DNA of 64,000 nucleotides from Gambelia wislizenii (taxonomy: Eukaryota; Chordata; Lepidosauria; Squamata; Crotaphytidae), in contig JAUMIR010000001.1 in the NCBI GenBank assembly GCA_030847615.1, forward strand, positions 62,261,501 to 62,325,500. The letters run 5' to 3'. Below the pieces are notes generated by a model. The model saw only the letters and a program-made list of their open reading frames with translations, ran no database searches and was not told where the DNA came from. Made by a program: the position numbers and the translations under genes. Of this stretch, positions 46,291-57,886 are shown one piece after another (positions within the stretch are counted from its first letter, which is position 1; every line of letters starts with the position of its first letter).

Positions 46291-46507
46291 CATGTGTGCT
46301 GACACCATACAGGCAGTCATTGCTTCATCAGAGAAAAGCAAATTTAGTAATTTTGCCTTTTGAAAATGATATATTTGAAGGAATTTCATATTTCAAATAA
46401 TAATAGAGGAGAATACAAATGGCAGTAAATATTTAAATACAAGATTATTGCTTTTCCAACTTCCAGTGCTATCAGTTAAGTCTATGATTCTATTCTATGA
46501 GTCTATT
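46291..46507. other. Unassigned segment between two CR1 tails
   Basis: AT-rich sequence unlike the GC-rich Ngaro-like element around it, so probably foreign to it. Its end (46480-46507) already contains CTATGATTCTATT repeats. Confidence 0.4.
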
Positions 46508-46649
46508 CTTTAAACAGAGGCTGGATTGCCATCTGTCGGGGATGCTTTGATCAAGATTTCCTGCGTGGCAGGGGGGTTGGACTGGATGGCCCTCGTGGTC
46601 TCTTCCAACTCTGCAATTCTATGATTCTATGATTCTATGATTCTATGAT
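46508..46649 (+). repeat. CR1 LINE 3' terminus, second copy
   Basis: 'ctttaaacagaggctggatt' to a run of ATTCTATG repeats at 46614-46649. Unusually, partial copies of the same octamer also precede it (46481-46507), which suggests insertion into a pre-existing CR1 tail or a duplication. Confidence 0.85.
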
Positions 46650-47050
46650 AGGGGGAGGCGCAAATCTCGGTGTGCACCTTGGCACCTATTTGGGTGAAGG
46701 GAGGGTCTCTGAAATGACCAATAGAGTCGTAAGACTTAGTGGAAGTGAAGGAGACCCACCTTGGGGGTGGCCCGAGGGAGAATCCCCCACCTTAATCTGT
46801 GTGGCTTGGGTTGGGGACTTTTGGGTTGGTCTTCTAGATGCGGGCCGGCTTGAAAGCAACCCCAGTGCTGGGGTTCCTCTCAAGGGCTCAGGTGTTCACC
46901 AGGGGAAGCTGTGGAGTAAGGCCTCAGTTAGACCTACAGCCTCAGCTGCTCCCTCACTAGGTTGCCTCCCCCCACTGAAGATCTTAGAGGGATTTAAATA
47001 GGTAGGGTTAAAGAAAGACCCATTTTTATTCACCCCATTTTCTGTGTCTG
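46650..47050 (+). other. 3' region of the Ngaro-like element
   Basis: GC-rich and similar in composition to the leader, with a 118-codon frame at 46645-47001 that has no recognisable domain. The expected terminal repeats were not identified. Confidence 0.35.
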
Positions 47051-47089
47051 GTCTCTTTATTTTCCTGAGTTGGTCAGCAAAAAGTCCAA

Positions 47090-47310
47090 TGTATTAGTTT
47101 TGTTTTTATTTTTTAATTTCCTGTGCAATGAAGTCTCATGGGATTGCAAAGGAAGAAGTGAATGGGGCTCCATTCACTTTTTCTTTATTGCCAGGGATGC
47201 CTTTGCCAGGAGTGGAAGGTAAGCGTGGGGAGGAGTGTTCTCTTGCTGCATAATTTTTTTTTTTTAATGCTGGCAAATGAATGTTCTATGGGGGAATAGT
47301 CTGATAACCT
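47090..47310. mobile_element. Harbinger-like element fragment, inverted
   Basis: 'gtgcaatgaagtctcatggg', 'gaatggggctccattcactt' and 'tttctttattgccagg' are the reverse of the block at 15830-16000, followed by a diverged tip 'gggaatagtctgataacctc'. Confidence 0.55.
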
Positions 47311-50300
47311 CCCTAGTTCAGATGCCCTCAGTTCATACGTTTTTTTTTTTCAATGCTGTGTTTTACTGATTTACTAGTACTAGTGGAAATTCTAATTGAA
47401 GTACACTGCAATTTTTACATAAATATATTGTTTAACACTCCTAATCCCTACATCTTTAGTAATAAGTTATTTTATGTTCCCAGTTTCAGGTTTTTACAGG
47501 ATAAATTCTCATATTTTTAAAAAATGTTATTGGCAACAGAGATGATACCTTCTATAATAAACTATTTCCAAATCCATAAGTAGAGCAGAAAAGACCATTC
47601 ATTTGCTAAGTCTGAAATTGCTTGTTTTTACAGTTTCCCCTTCTCTTTGGCAGATATGCTTCCCAGGCAGAAATAAGCTCTGTATCAAGTTAACTATGAC
47701 TTGCATTTCAGCCTAGTTTTTAGTTCAGTGAACAATGTGCAGCCCTGGGACCAGTAAGGCTGTCTGATGGCCCTCAAGACTCCAGACACCTGGGTCTGCC
47801 CCCCCCCCCCACTTTTGCTAGAAGTGGCAGTTACCTTTCCAAGAGGTTTCAGGATCTCCCTCTTTTGTTTAACTGAGGAAATACTATTTTTTTAAAAAAG
47901 TAAAAGTCGACTTTTGGCCATGCCTACTAGAATTTATTTTTGCCTATTTTTTTTATTCTTGGTATTCTGTGAAGCCCTCAAAGGTCCCAAGGACAGAAAA
48001 CTGGCCACTAGATCCACTGCAGTTCCCCACCCTGCTTTAGACCAAGGGTAGAGAATGCATAGCCTGCATAGCCAATAATGAGAGATGGTGGGATTCAGAG
48101 TCCAACAGTCTCTGAAGAACCATAGGGATCCCTTTCCTGCTTTAGACAAAGGCTCAGTTTCCTCCACATCTGTAAGGGGGACCACCCTTTCTTTAGATGC
48201 AAACCAGATTGGCAAAATATTTTCCATAAGACTAAATGGTTTAGCTACGCCACACCTAAAGAAGTATAATAACATTCTGAATGACCTGGGTGTGCTATGG
48301 TGACAGAGAACAATCTCAATGATATTGTGGGTGTGCAATTCAGAGATTTCCTGCTAAGATCTACTGCTCCTTTGAACAGGGGAAAGTTGAAATTGCTCAT
48401 TTAATGGAAGCTATAATCTATCACAGTGGCAATGCTTTGAAATGAGAACATTTCAATGCAAAAAAGGATTATTATATGGTCAAAAGCACAGGTTTGCTTA
48501 GATTTCTGTAATGCATAGTCTGAAGAGAAGCATTATCAGAGGGTGATGCAGCTATATAGCAGCTTTATCCTACCCCAAAACATGTTGAAAGAAATTGCCA
48601 ATGGCAGTTCCACCCTTTCAGATTACTTTGCATACTGCCCACATACAGGAAGAGAGATGGTCATTTCTGGCAGAGGAAGCTGGATTCTTTCTACTTTCCT
48701 ACTCCAATCTAAACTTTGTTCATGGGTGAAGTTGGATGTGGGAGGTATTTTTCATTATGGCCAGATTTAATGCACTAAAAAGGACTTAACAGAGGGTAGA
48801 TTGGGTACTATTGGTGGATCTCTAGGAGATTTAGCAAAGGTTTCTTATTCCTGGTTGTCTTAGCAATAGAAAATATTGAAAGGCCTTTCCCTATCTTGAA
48901 TCAGAGCTTGGAAAACATCCTGATTCAGATTACAGCCCCCAGAACTCCTAATGGTTACTGCCTGTGCTGGCTAGGGTAGTACTCCCAAAACGTAACTTTC
49001 CCAGGTACAGAGTGAAATTTGGTTTGTGAAGAAAAATGCTTACAGGAAAACCATAAGTGCATGTTTGTGTGAAAAAGACTTGTTAGCTTGGTTCTCAACA
49101 CTGTAGAAAACTGAATACTGACGGCTCAGCCTGTGCTCAGTGGTATCCTATTCCTTAATGGTTTAGCTAGTGTTTGCCTGCCTACTGGGCCACCATTTTG
49201 CCTGGCTCTAGTAAGTCAGTGGATCTTAGAGTCCTAGTTAAAAAAACAAAACAAAACACCACAACAATGTACATCTCATAAACCCAAGATAAGCCTGTTT
49301 CTTGTATTAGTGTGCTAAGTTCTTTAATGAAAGCAGCATAGGAGATAAGATACAGGCCCAGTCAGTGATGTAGAAATACATTTGGAAGTAGTGTTCATAA
49401 TGACAGTTCCCATAATTTTACAGTATCTAAAGGCAGTTGACAGATGGAGGTATTTGTGTTGCTCCAGTTCTCTCTCTCTCCAAATTATGTATGTCTTTTG
49501 TGAGTCTTTTGTAAAGCTAATGGATCTCAACTACCCATTCAAGACCACATTATCCCCCCACATAGTTTCCATTAAGCAGGGACCAGTCATAACAAAATAT
49601 TGTTGGGAACAACAATATTCCACAGCTACAGTGAGGACTACAGCTAAGGTCAAGAGGATCAGGAAAGCATGTGGTAAATTGTTACATGAATTGCTATTGT
49701 GTGTAAAAATCCAGGCATGTCAAAGATCTTACTGTGGGGAATTTACATTAGCTTAATTGGCAGTGAGAAGTCACATAACTGGAAAGGATATTTCACCCTC
49801 TGTACACCAGTACTAACTGGGAGAAATGAGCTGGACAAACCAAAATAACCTTGAAAACTTTATCAGAAGTTAACAGAAACTGCATTCACACCACACACAC
49901 CCATCCAGCACACTCACAAGAGCTATTGAAGAAGCACAGGAAGAAACGACAAGGTGGGTTAGATCTAGTTGTTGAGGCAATACTGTACCAATCTTGAAGA
50001 GGCGAATTCCAAACAAGTAGCAATGCAAAGGAAAATTATTAGTGAGTAAGCATTGCTGAGACAGTTGACAGCTGGAAAAGCGAAGAGAGGGGGACTTTAG
50101 AAGCAGGAAGGAGAGAGTCAGAAGGGGAGGAAGAGGGGGAAGGAATGAGAAAACAGACTGGAGTGGACAGGAGAGGAATGGGGATCTGAGCACACAAAGC
50201 CAAGATTTGGGGATATATTTATATCCAAAATCTCATTTGAAGATGCAATCTAACAAAAGGTTAAGTCATTTTTCAGAAGATTCCCAACATTAAAACAAAG

Positions 50301-51190
50301 GAACTCTGGGTGAGCTAGCACTGTAGGAAAAGGGCAGTTTTTGGCTGATGGATGCCAGATGGCACTTTCTTTGGGATGCAGATGCAGTGATAAGGAAACT
50401 AGACGTCATGAAAAAATGAGATTTCCAGCTTACTTTTGAACTGGTTAGAAGGATGGTTCCTCCTGATGCCTTCTCAAAAAAACATGACATTTTGGCAAAT
50501 GTAAAAGAGATTCTACTCCACCTTTGCCAAAGGTGTGAAACACTCTGTGGAAGTCAAAATGGCTTGTCCTTGGCTTGTACATGAGCAGCTAACATGCCCC
50601 AGTCCTGCCTCTAGAGGACCCCAGCCCTAGTGTACTTTTCTCGTCAGCCTCGTGCAGGGCCTGATCAATATTGATATCAAAACATGTATCAAAAATGGAT
50701 GGAGCTATTGCTCTGACTTACAAAGTGGCAGATGACATGACAGTCCCTGCTAATCAAAAACTTTCAGAGTTTGCACTCCATGAGCTCTGGTCTCATTACA
50801 ACACTGGTCCCAGAAACAAAATACCCACTTCTCCTTTTCCACCACACTGATAAAATGATGCATCCTGTATATGGGGAAACATTGTTTTTAATGGCCAGCT
50901 TGCATTTTAAGGAGCCCTCCTTGAAAATGGCAGATGCTTATGTGAGCCATCAAGCCCAGGGGCAGTACAGTAGGAAATCAATAACATCCACCTACTCTTC
51001 AGCCTGTATTAGGGTGGGCAGGAGCTTTCATGTCAGTGGCATGGTGAATCTGCTCTGGATTTTATTCCAGACTTTAAACAAGAGATCCAACGTGTGTCCC
51101 CTGTCAGGAGAAAGGCATGATATATATTAAATAAAATGAATTAATTAAATAAGTAAAATCCAAGGTGCTGAGCCCTGCCTCAAAGATATG
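47311..51190. other. Large stretch without recognised gene or repeat
   Basis: Nearly 3.9 kb with ordinary composition. It has a C-run near 47800-47810, opposing frames at 47934-48338 and a purine-rich block at 50090-50190 (which creates a Ser/Leu-rich antisense frame at 49870-50193). None has a domain that I recognise. It may contain old repeats beyond recognition. Confidence 0.5.
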
Positions 51191-51361
51191 AGGTCTATCT
51201 ATTAATTAATGAGACTGTGTTTCTACCTTTCAGACAAATCAGGAAGAACTGATTGTGAATGATTGAGTGGTGACCCTGAACATGTCTCAACGTGCATGAC
51301 AAACATCAACACTCTCAGCCATTCATTTAATTGCCAGTCATTGTTTAAAGCAGCTGTGTTG

Positions 51362-52190
51362 TCTGTTGTGTACTGAAAAAATGCTAAGTTTAAAAGTCAA
51401 GCAACATGTCAACTTGAAATTTTTAGTAAAATTAAACAAAACACCAACAGAATCTTTTAAAATGCTTACTGAGGATTAAGGGGAAGACTGCATGTTTTGT
51501 GCATGTGTGTTTGAGTGGCATAAAAGATTCAGAGGAGGACATGAGACTGTGGAAGACAATGAATGCCCAGGATGAATTTAGGAAATTCTGGAAAAAATCA
51601 GCCAGATTGTTTGAAACGACCACCGACTCAGTGTCCAAATGATAGATGAAGCCATGAATGTTGACAAAGACACTGCGTGGAAAATTTTGCATAGGATCTC
51701 AACATGAGAAAAGTTTCATAGAATCATAGTGTTGGAAGAGACCACAAGGGCCGTCCAGTCCAACCCCTGCCATGCAAGAGTGTACAATCAAATCATTCCC
51801 GACAGATGGCCATCTAGCCTCTACTTACAAACTTCTAAAGAAGGAGACTCCACCACACTACGAGGCAGTTATTCCATTTCCGAAGAGCACTAACTGTTTT
51901 GACAAAGCTGAAAGAGTAAGAGAAAATAAAGGCCAAAACTGTGGAAAAATGGTTTCATTCTTCATCAAGACAATGCACCAGCTCACACAGCACTTTCTGT
52001 GAAGCAGTTTTTGGATGATGAACATATTACTACACTTGAACATCATCCATATTTACCAGATTTGGCACCATGCAACTTTTTTCTTTTCCCTAAAATTAAA
52101 TCTATGCTTAAAGGAACATGTTTTGAGTCAATTGATGCAGTAAAGAAGAAAACGGAAGATGTGTTGAAACAGCTGACAGAACTGATGTGA
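51362..52190 (+). pseudogene. mariner transposase, broken
   Basis: A cut-and-paste transposase of the DDE/DDD type. The N-terminal helix-turn-helix region is readable in pieces at 51370-51710 ('FLVKLNKTPTESFKML', 'CVFEWHKRFRGGHE', 'RLSVQMIDEAMNVDKDTAWK'). After the CR1 insertion the catalytic core appears at 51945-52190: a 'HQDNAPAHT'-type motif and, in the frame 51999-52190, 'LEHHPYLPDLAPCNFFLFPK' with the last catalytic Asp. Several stops and frameshifts; inactive. Confidence 0.75.
51716..51893 (-). repeat. CR1 LINE 3' end inside mariner
   Basis: 'tcatagaatcatagtgttgg', 'gtccaacccctgccatgcaa' and 'tccgaagagcactaactgtt' are the inverted CR1 terminus and 3' UTR, placed in the middle of the mariner transposase. 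So the mariner is older than this CR1. Confidence 0.8.
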
Positions 52191-52334
52191 TCCACACTTT
52201 GACCAGTGGAAAACAAGAAGGCATTGGTGTGCGAGTGTGAATGGGGACTATTTGGAAGGGAACAAGCATTAGAATTGTAATAAATATAAATAAAGATGGG
52301 TTATTATATCAGTCTCATTATTTAATAGACAGAC

Positions 52335-52456
52335 ATCATGGACTGCGCTTCCATGAGGGGGGACTTCTGGCAAGAGATGGGGTGCATCTTACAACAGTTG
52401 GAAGAAACATTTTTGCCAACAGTCTCAAGAATTTGATCAGGAGGGCTTTAAACTGA
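52335..52456 (+). pseudogene. CR1 ORF1 C-terminus, esterase domain end
   Basis: The frame ending at TGA 52454-52456 reads 'LLARDGVHLTTVGRNIFANS' before its last residues. The D-x-V-H pair is the final catalytic block of the SGNH-type esterase found in CR1 ORF1. Everything upstream is lost. The stop precedes the ORF2 ATG by 5 bases, the tight spacing expected of coupled ORF1/ORF2 translation. Confidence 0.7.
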
Positions 52457-52461
52457 GTCAA

Positions 52462-55375
52462 ATGGGGGAGGGAGACAGTATTCTGGAAGGCAAAAAGGCT
52501 GGAGAAAATAATCAAACTGTCATAGAGGGAACAAGGCAAACAGCGCAAGGACCCAACAGTGGGAGGGAAAAAAGCTTCCACAGGAAGCAAGTAAAGGGAA
52601 CACATGGTCTCAGATGTCTCTACACTAATGCACAGAGCATGGGAAATAAGCAAGATGAACTTGTACTCCTCGCACTAAAAAACAAATATGATATAATAGG
52701 CATTACTGAAACCTGGTGGGACGAGTCTCACGATTGGAATGTAGGAATAGAGGGGTATAACCTTTATAGGAGAAACAGGCCAAACAGGAAAGGAGGAGGA
52801 ATAGCATTATATGTCAGGGATATTTACACCAGTGAAGTTATCCACAACATCAATACTGGAAGCCAGGTGGAGAGCATCTGGATAAAAATTAAAGGGGAGG
52901 GAAACAACAGGGATGTTATTGTGGGACTCTACTACAGACCCCCAAATCAGACGGAGGAATTGGATGATGCCTTTCTAGAACAGATGAACACACATGCAGA
53001 AAGGAGAGATGTAGTAGTGATGGGTGACTTCAACTATCCTGATATATGCTGGCAATCTAACTCAGCCAAAACTACAAGGTCTAGCAAATTCCTTACATGC
53101 CTGGAAGACAATTTCATGGTCCAAAAGGTGGAAGAGGCAACAAGGGGGTCAGCTATTTTAGATCTGATCCTAACCAACAGAGATGACCTGGTTAATGGGG
53201 TGCAAGTGGTGGGATCCTTAGGTGAGAGTGATCATGTTCTCCTGGAGTTTGTTATACAATGGAAAGGAGAAGCCAGGCATAGTCAGACACGCATTCTTGA
53301 CTTTAGGAGAGCTGATTTCAATAAACTCAGGGAAATACTGGGGATGATCCCATGGTCAGGAATACTAAAAGAGAAGAGACCTCAAGACGGATGGGACTTT
53401 CTCAAAAGGGAGATACTGAAGGCACAATTTCAAACAGTACCATTGAGGAAGAAAAATGGGAGGTGTCTCAAGAAACCAGGATGGATGACTAAACAACTTT
53501 CAATGGAGCTAAGTTTTAAACGGAACATGTATAGGAAATGGAAAAGGGGGGAAATCACCAAAGAAGAATTCAAACAGATAGCGAACACGTGTAGGAGTAA
53601 AGTCAGAAAAGCTAAAGCACAGAATGAGCTCAGGCTTGCTAGGGAGGTTAAGAACAATAAAAAGGGGGTTTGGGGGTATGTCCGCAGCAAAAGGAGGAAG
53701 AAAGAAATGATAGGGCCACTACGAGGAGAAGATGGCAAAATGCTAACAGGGGACAGAGAAAAGGCAGAATTACTCAACACCTTCTTTGCCTCAGTGTTTT
53801 CAGAAAAGGAAAAGGAGGACCAACCTGAGGATAATGGAACAGAGGACACAATAGGGGAAATCCAGCTCAAAATAAGTAAAGAGGTAGTACAGGAATACCT
53901 TCTTAATCTAAATGAATTTAAATCTCCAGGACCAGATGAACTACATCCAAGAGTATTAAAAGATCTGGCAAATATTATCTCAGAGCCATTGGCAATAATA
54001 TTTGAGAACTCCTGGAGAACAGGAGAAGTCCCAGCAGACTGGAGGAGGGCAAACGTTGTTCCCATCTTCAAAAAGGGGAAAAAAGAGGATCCCAACAATT
54101 ATCGTCCAGTTAGTCTGACATCAATACCAGGGAAGATTCTAGAGCAGATCATTAAACAAAGAGTTTGTGAACATTTAGAATGCAATGCCATCATCACAAA
54201 AAGTCAACATGGGTTTCAGAGAAACAAGTCATGCCAGACTAATCTGATCTCTTTTTTTTGATAAAGTTACCAGCTTGGTAGATGAAGGGAATGCTGTGGA
54301 CATCGCATACCTTGATTTCAGTAAGGCCTTTGACAAGGTTCCCCATGACATTCTTGCAAATAAGCTTGTAAAATGTGGGCTAGACAAGTTATCTGTTCAA
54401 TGGATTTGTAATTGGTTGACCGGCCGAACCCAAAGGGTGCTCAGCAGTGGCTCCTCTTCGTCTTGGAAAGATGTGACCAGTGGGGTGCCACAGGGTTCTG
54501 TCCTGGGCCCAGTGCTATTCAACATCTTTATCAATGACTTGGATGAGGGAATTAGGGGCATACTTATCAAATTTGCAGATGATACCAAATTGGGAGGAGT
54601 AGCTAATACCCTAGAGGACAGGATCAAAATTCAGAATGACCTGGATAGACTGGAGAGCTGGGCCAAAGCTAACAAAATGAAATTCAATACGGAGAAATGT
54701 AAAGTACTGCACTTAGGGCGGAAAAATGAAATGCATAAATATAGGATGGGAGAGACCTGGCTGAATGAGACTACGTGCGAAAGGGATCTAGGAGTCCTAG
54801 TAGACCACAAGTTGAACATGAGCCAACAGTGTGATGCGGCAGATAAAAAGGCCAATGCGATTTTGGGCTGTATCAATAGAAGTATAGTGTCTAGATCAAG
54901 GGAAGTAATAGTGCCACTCTATTCTGCCTTGGTCAGACCTCACTTAGAATACTGTGTCCAGTTCTGGGCACCACAATTCAGAAAGGATATTGACAAATTG
55001 GAGCGTGTCCAGAGAAGGGCAACTAAAATGGTCAAAGGTCTGGAAACGATGCCTTATGAGGAGAGACTTAGGGAGCTGGGTATGTTCAGCCTGGAAAGAA
55101 GACGGTTAAGAGGCGATATGATAGCCCTGTTTAAGTATTTGAAGGGATGTCACGCTGAGGATGGAGCAGGCTTGTTTTCTGCTGCTCCAGAGACTGGAAC
55201 ACGGAGCAATGGGTGCAAGCTCCAGGAACAGAGATTCCACCTCAACATGAGGAGGAACTTTTTGACAGTAAGAGCCGTTCGGCAGTGGAACACACTCCCT
55301 CGGAGCATGGTGGGGTCTCCTTACTTGGAGGTCTTTAAACAGAGGCTGGATTGCCATCTGTTGGGGATGCTTTGA
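52462..55375 (+). pseudogene. CR1 ORF2 endonuclease and reverse transcriptase, one frameshift
   Basis: The first frame (52462-54261, 599 codons) has the endonuclease: 'CLYTNAQSMGNKQDEL' near residue 52, 'GITETWWDES', 'VVMGDFNYPDICW' near residue 185 and 'LGESDHVLLEFV' near residue 252. The early RT follows ('LNEFKSPGPDELHPRVLKDL', 'NYRPVSLTSIPGKILEQI', 'QHGFQRNKSCQTN'). A run of eight T at 54252-54259 then creates a TGA. The second frame (54275-55375) has 'IAYLDFSKAFDKVPHDIL', 'GVPQGSVLGPVLFNIF', 'IKFADDTKLGG' (FADD) and the C-terminal region. The two frames differ by one base, so one extra T in the run explains the break. Otherwise all catalytic motifs are intact. Confidence 0.9.
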
Positions 55376-55440
55376 TCAAGATTTCCTGCGTGGCAGGGGG
55401 GTTGGACTGGATGGCCCTCGTGGTCTCTTCCAACTCTGCA

Positions 55441-55466
55441 ATTCTATGATTCTATGATTCTATGAT
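55441..55466 (+). repeat. CR1 3'-terminal octamer repeats
   Basis: Three or more tandem copies of ATTCTATG, the terminal repeat recognised by the CR1 reverse transcriptase when priming. Confidence 0.85.
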
Positions 55467-57092
55467 CATACTGCCATGGAAGGCATTGACCATCCATGAG
55501 AAGGGCAGCATTTTCTCTTTCTTTAGCCCCTATGGGATAGTGGCAAGTGGTGACTACTGCTGCTCCACCTGTTCCTTACCACCATTACTGCTATTTCACC
55601 TACTAAAAAGAAGCCAGTGTTGGATGAGCTGCAGTAGTGCCAAGGAGATTAGGACTGTTCAGACCTACCACCAAAGTGGAGGAAAGTACATCATCCCCAT
55701 CTACTATGTGGCTCATCAGCCATAGGCTGGCATTCTGTTAGTAAGGTAAGTCATACTACACATGTAGGACAAATTATTTGCCACAGAGCAACAGACATGT
55801 TCTGCTGACAGTGGCAGAAGTGGAGTTGTGCCTACAGCAACACTGCAGATTGTGGTAGCATATTTGCACATTTGAGCACTGCGCATTGCCCATAGCACAA
55901 CAATACCCAATCACTGGCAAGTGTTGTGCACTATGTTGCTAGTCTGCATGGGGATTGTGTATGCTGGTGCAATATATCTCTGCATATGGCTATTTATGCT
56001 TTGCTAGGGGGATGCTGGATTGTAGCCATGAGATGTGTGTGTTTGTATGACCCTAGTGAATGAGAATGGTTAGGTCCTGTTACTTAGGGCACACACACAA
56101 AGTAGAACTAGCCTACATTACATGGCCAGACCTGGAGACATTTGACCATATGCAAAATATACCCTTTGTGTGTTTGTACATTCCCTAGTTCTGAGGGATA
56201 ACATGATCCAGGGATAATGGCTTGGAGGTTTGCTCCCTTTGGATATAAGAGCACTAGATCGCATTGTTAGTCCAAACTAGAGTAAACCCACTGAATCAGT
56301 GGGATATAGCTGCAGGTTGACTCAATGGTGATTGAATAATTGTTTCAAAGCACTTTAACACATGAGAAGTAGTAAAAACACTGTAATTCCGCAATGGAGG
56401 ATAGTGAAAACATGGTGGCACTATTTTATTAATTATCACACTTTGCTGCAATCACATAATACTACCGCTAATGGAATATTGCACATAGCACAATGGAACA
56501 TAGCACTTTATAAACGGGATTGAGGCTTGTGCTATTGTAACACTTGTTTGGTCTGCACATATGCCTTAAAAAAGTCTTCTTCTGCGATTTTGCAAAACAC
56601 AGTTTCGGCCATTATTGCAAGAAGGCACCACTTCAATTAAATAAGAACCCAAACAAAAAAGCAAAGAAATTAACAATTAAATAAACAAAAGAATATACCA
56701 AGGAAAGGCAACAGTTCATTAAAAGGATATCATGCAGGTCCTCTTCACGCTCTCCACAGAAAGTTGGTGTTCTCATTAGGAATGGGGAGAGGAAAAGAGG
56801 GAGGAACTTTCATTCGCACCATAATATCAGAACTACAGTGGGAATTAATTGCATGTAGAGGGGCTCTTCTTCAATCCCTGCTATGTCCAGCTAAAAGGGG
56901 GGAGATAGAAGCTGATGAGAAAAAGTTGGATTAGAAGTAGATTCCTTGGGTGTTAGCTCTTTTTCTAGGAAAGATGAAGACTGGTTCAATTAAGATCTCC
57001 TTTAGCAGAGTTCATAACTGGAAGTGCTGAATCTCTCTGAGACTAGTTTTATCAAAGTATAAAAGTTTCATAGCTAAAAACTTTACTAATAA
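55467..57092. other. No gene seen
   Basis: Ordinary AT-rich sequence. Frames of 60-90 codons without motifs; no repeat recognised. Confidence 0.45.
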
Positions 57093-57235
57093 AGGTCAGC
57101 CCTCCACATCTGTGAGTGTAACTTCTGCAGATTTGATTATTCCTGCATTATTTGCTACCACCTCCACTGCTGCCCTATGCCATTTTTAATAGGGACTGCA
57201 AGCTTCATGAGACTGAGAGAGACTGTGGACACATG

Positions 57236-57850
57236 GGAGATTTTCACATGGGGTATATAACCCGTGGCAGGAACAGAACAGGATCGGGAAAGGTTTGCCC
57301 TTTCGGACAACGTTGACCCCATTCTGTCCTGCATCCATCCTGCTCTTGTGACTGTTCCGGAACAATGTAATCACAATTTTTCATCATGAATAGACCTCCT
57401 GATCCGTCACTATCACACAATCATGGGTGTGTGAACAAGGAGCCCCGTTCCTGTTCCGAAATGACAGCCGCGGAGAGGAGGTCCATTTTGAGCACTTCCT
57501 GGTACGATCTAGACATCCAGGTAAGTGGCACCCTTTATTTTACCTTCCCTGTTTTGATTTAAAGTGTGTTTTTGTGCTTGGTGAACTGATTTTATGTTTG
57601 GGGGAGTTTTATTTTTTAAATTTACCACCTGGCCATTATCACGTGTTAACGTGATAATGTTTCAGACAGCCGGTCGTAAAAGCAGCCTTACGATGGCTGC
57701 ATTTATGGCTGGCCAGCAAGGGGAAGGGGAGCCCGTTCCTGCCGTGGAATTAAGGTAAGTGTGTGAAAGATTTACATTATTCCATGGCAGGAATGGGAGA
57801 GGAGGTGGCAGGGCAGTAACAGGGCATTTTGGCCCCATGTGAAAATCTCC
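57236..57850. mobile_element. Harbinger-like MITE with diverged tips
   Basis: The tips 'ggagattttcacatgggg' and 'ccccatgtgaaaatctcc' are exact inverted complements. The right part is the inverse of the left part of the MITE at 14219-14820 ('ggcaggaatgggagaggagg', 'aattaaggtaagtgtgtga'). The flanks ATG and ATA do not form a perfect 3-base duplication. A small palindrome 'atcacgtgttaacgtgat' sits near 57637. Non-coding. Confidence 0.6.
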
Positions 57851-57886
57851 ATAGTGAGGCTGTTAAGTTCCTATTAAAAATGGCAT

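Larger units (their letters stand above)
38770..47050 (+). mobile_element. Ngaro-like tyrosine-recombinase retrotransposon, decayed
   Basis: Order on the plus strand: long GC-rich leader, gag, RT, RNase H, tyrosine recombinase, SGNH hydrolase and a GC-rich 3' region. This is the order of the DIRS/Ngaro group, which integrates with a tyrosine recombinase and not an integrase. There is no methyltransferase between RNase H and recombinase, and the SGNH hydrolase is present, both of which favour Ngaro over DIRS1. Outer borders are approximate: I did not recognise the split direct repeats expected of Ngaro. Nested insertions are at 39217-40248, 43312-43957, 46161-46290 and 46508-46649. Confidence 0.75.
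51193..52334 (+). mobile_element. mariner DNA transposon remnant
   Basis: The ends are inverted complements: left 'tctattaattaatgagactg' (51198-51217) and right 'cagtctcattatttaataga' (52310-52329), about 25 bases with two mismatches. The interior encodes mariner transposase remnants. A CR1 tail is inserted at 51716-51893. The TA duplication is not clear because the right end abuts the CR1 start. Confidence 0.75.
52335..55466 (+). mobile_element. CR1 LINE, long copy
   Basis: Includes the last part of ORF1, all of ORF2 and the complete 3' UTR ending in ATTCTATG repeats (55441-55466). The 5' end is truncated within ORF1. It lies directly against the right end of the mariner. CR1 elements usually make no clear target duplication, and none is visible. 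Confidence 0.9.

Noticed and set aside
47934..48338. 134-codon minus frame as a gene
   Set aside because: No domain, no regulatory or splice context; overlapped by an opposite-strand frame.
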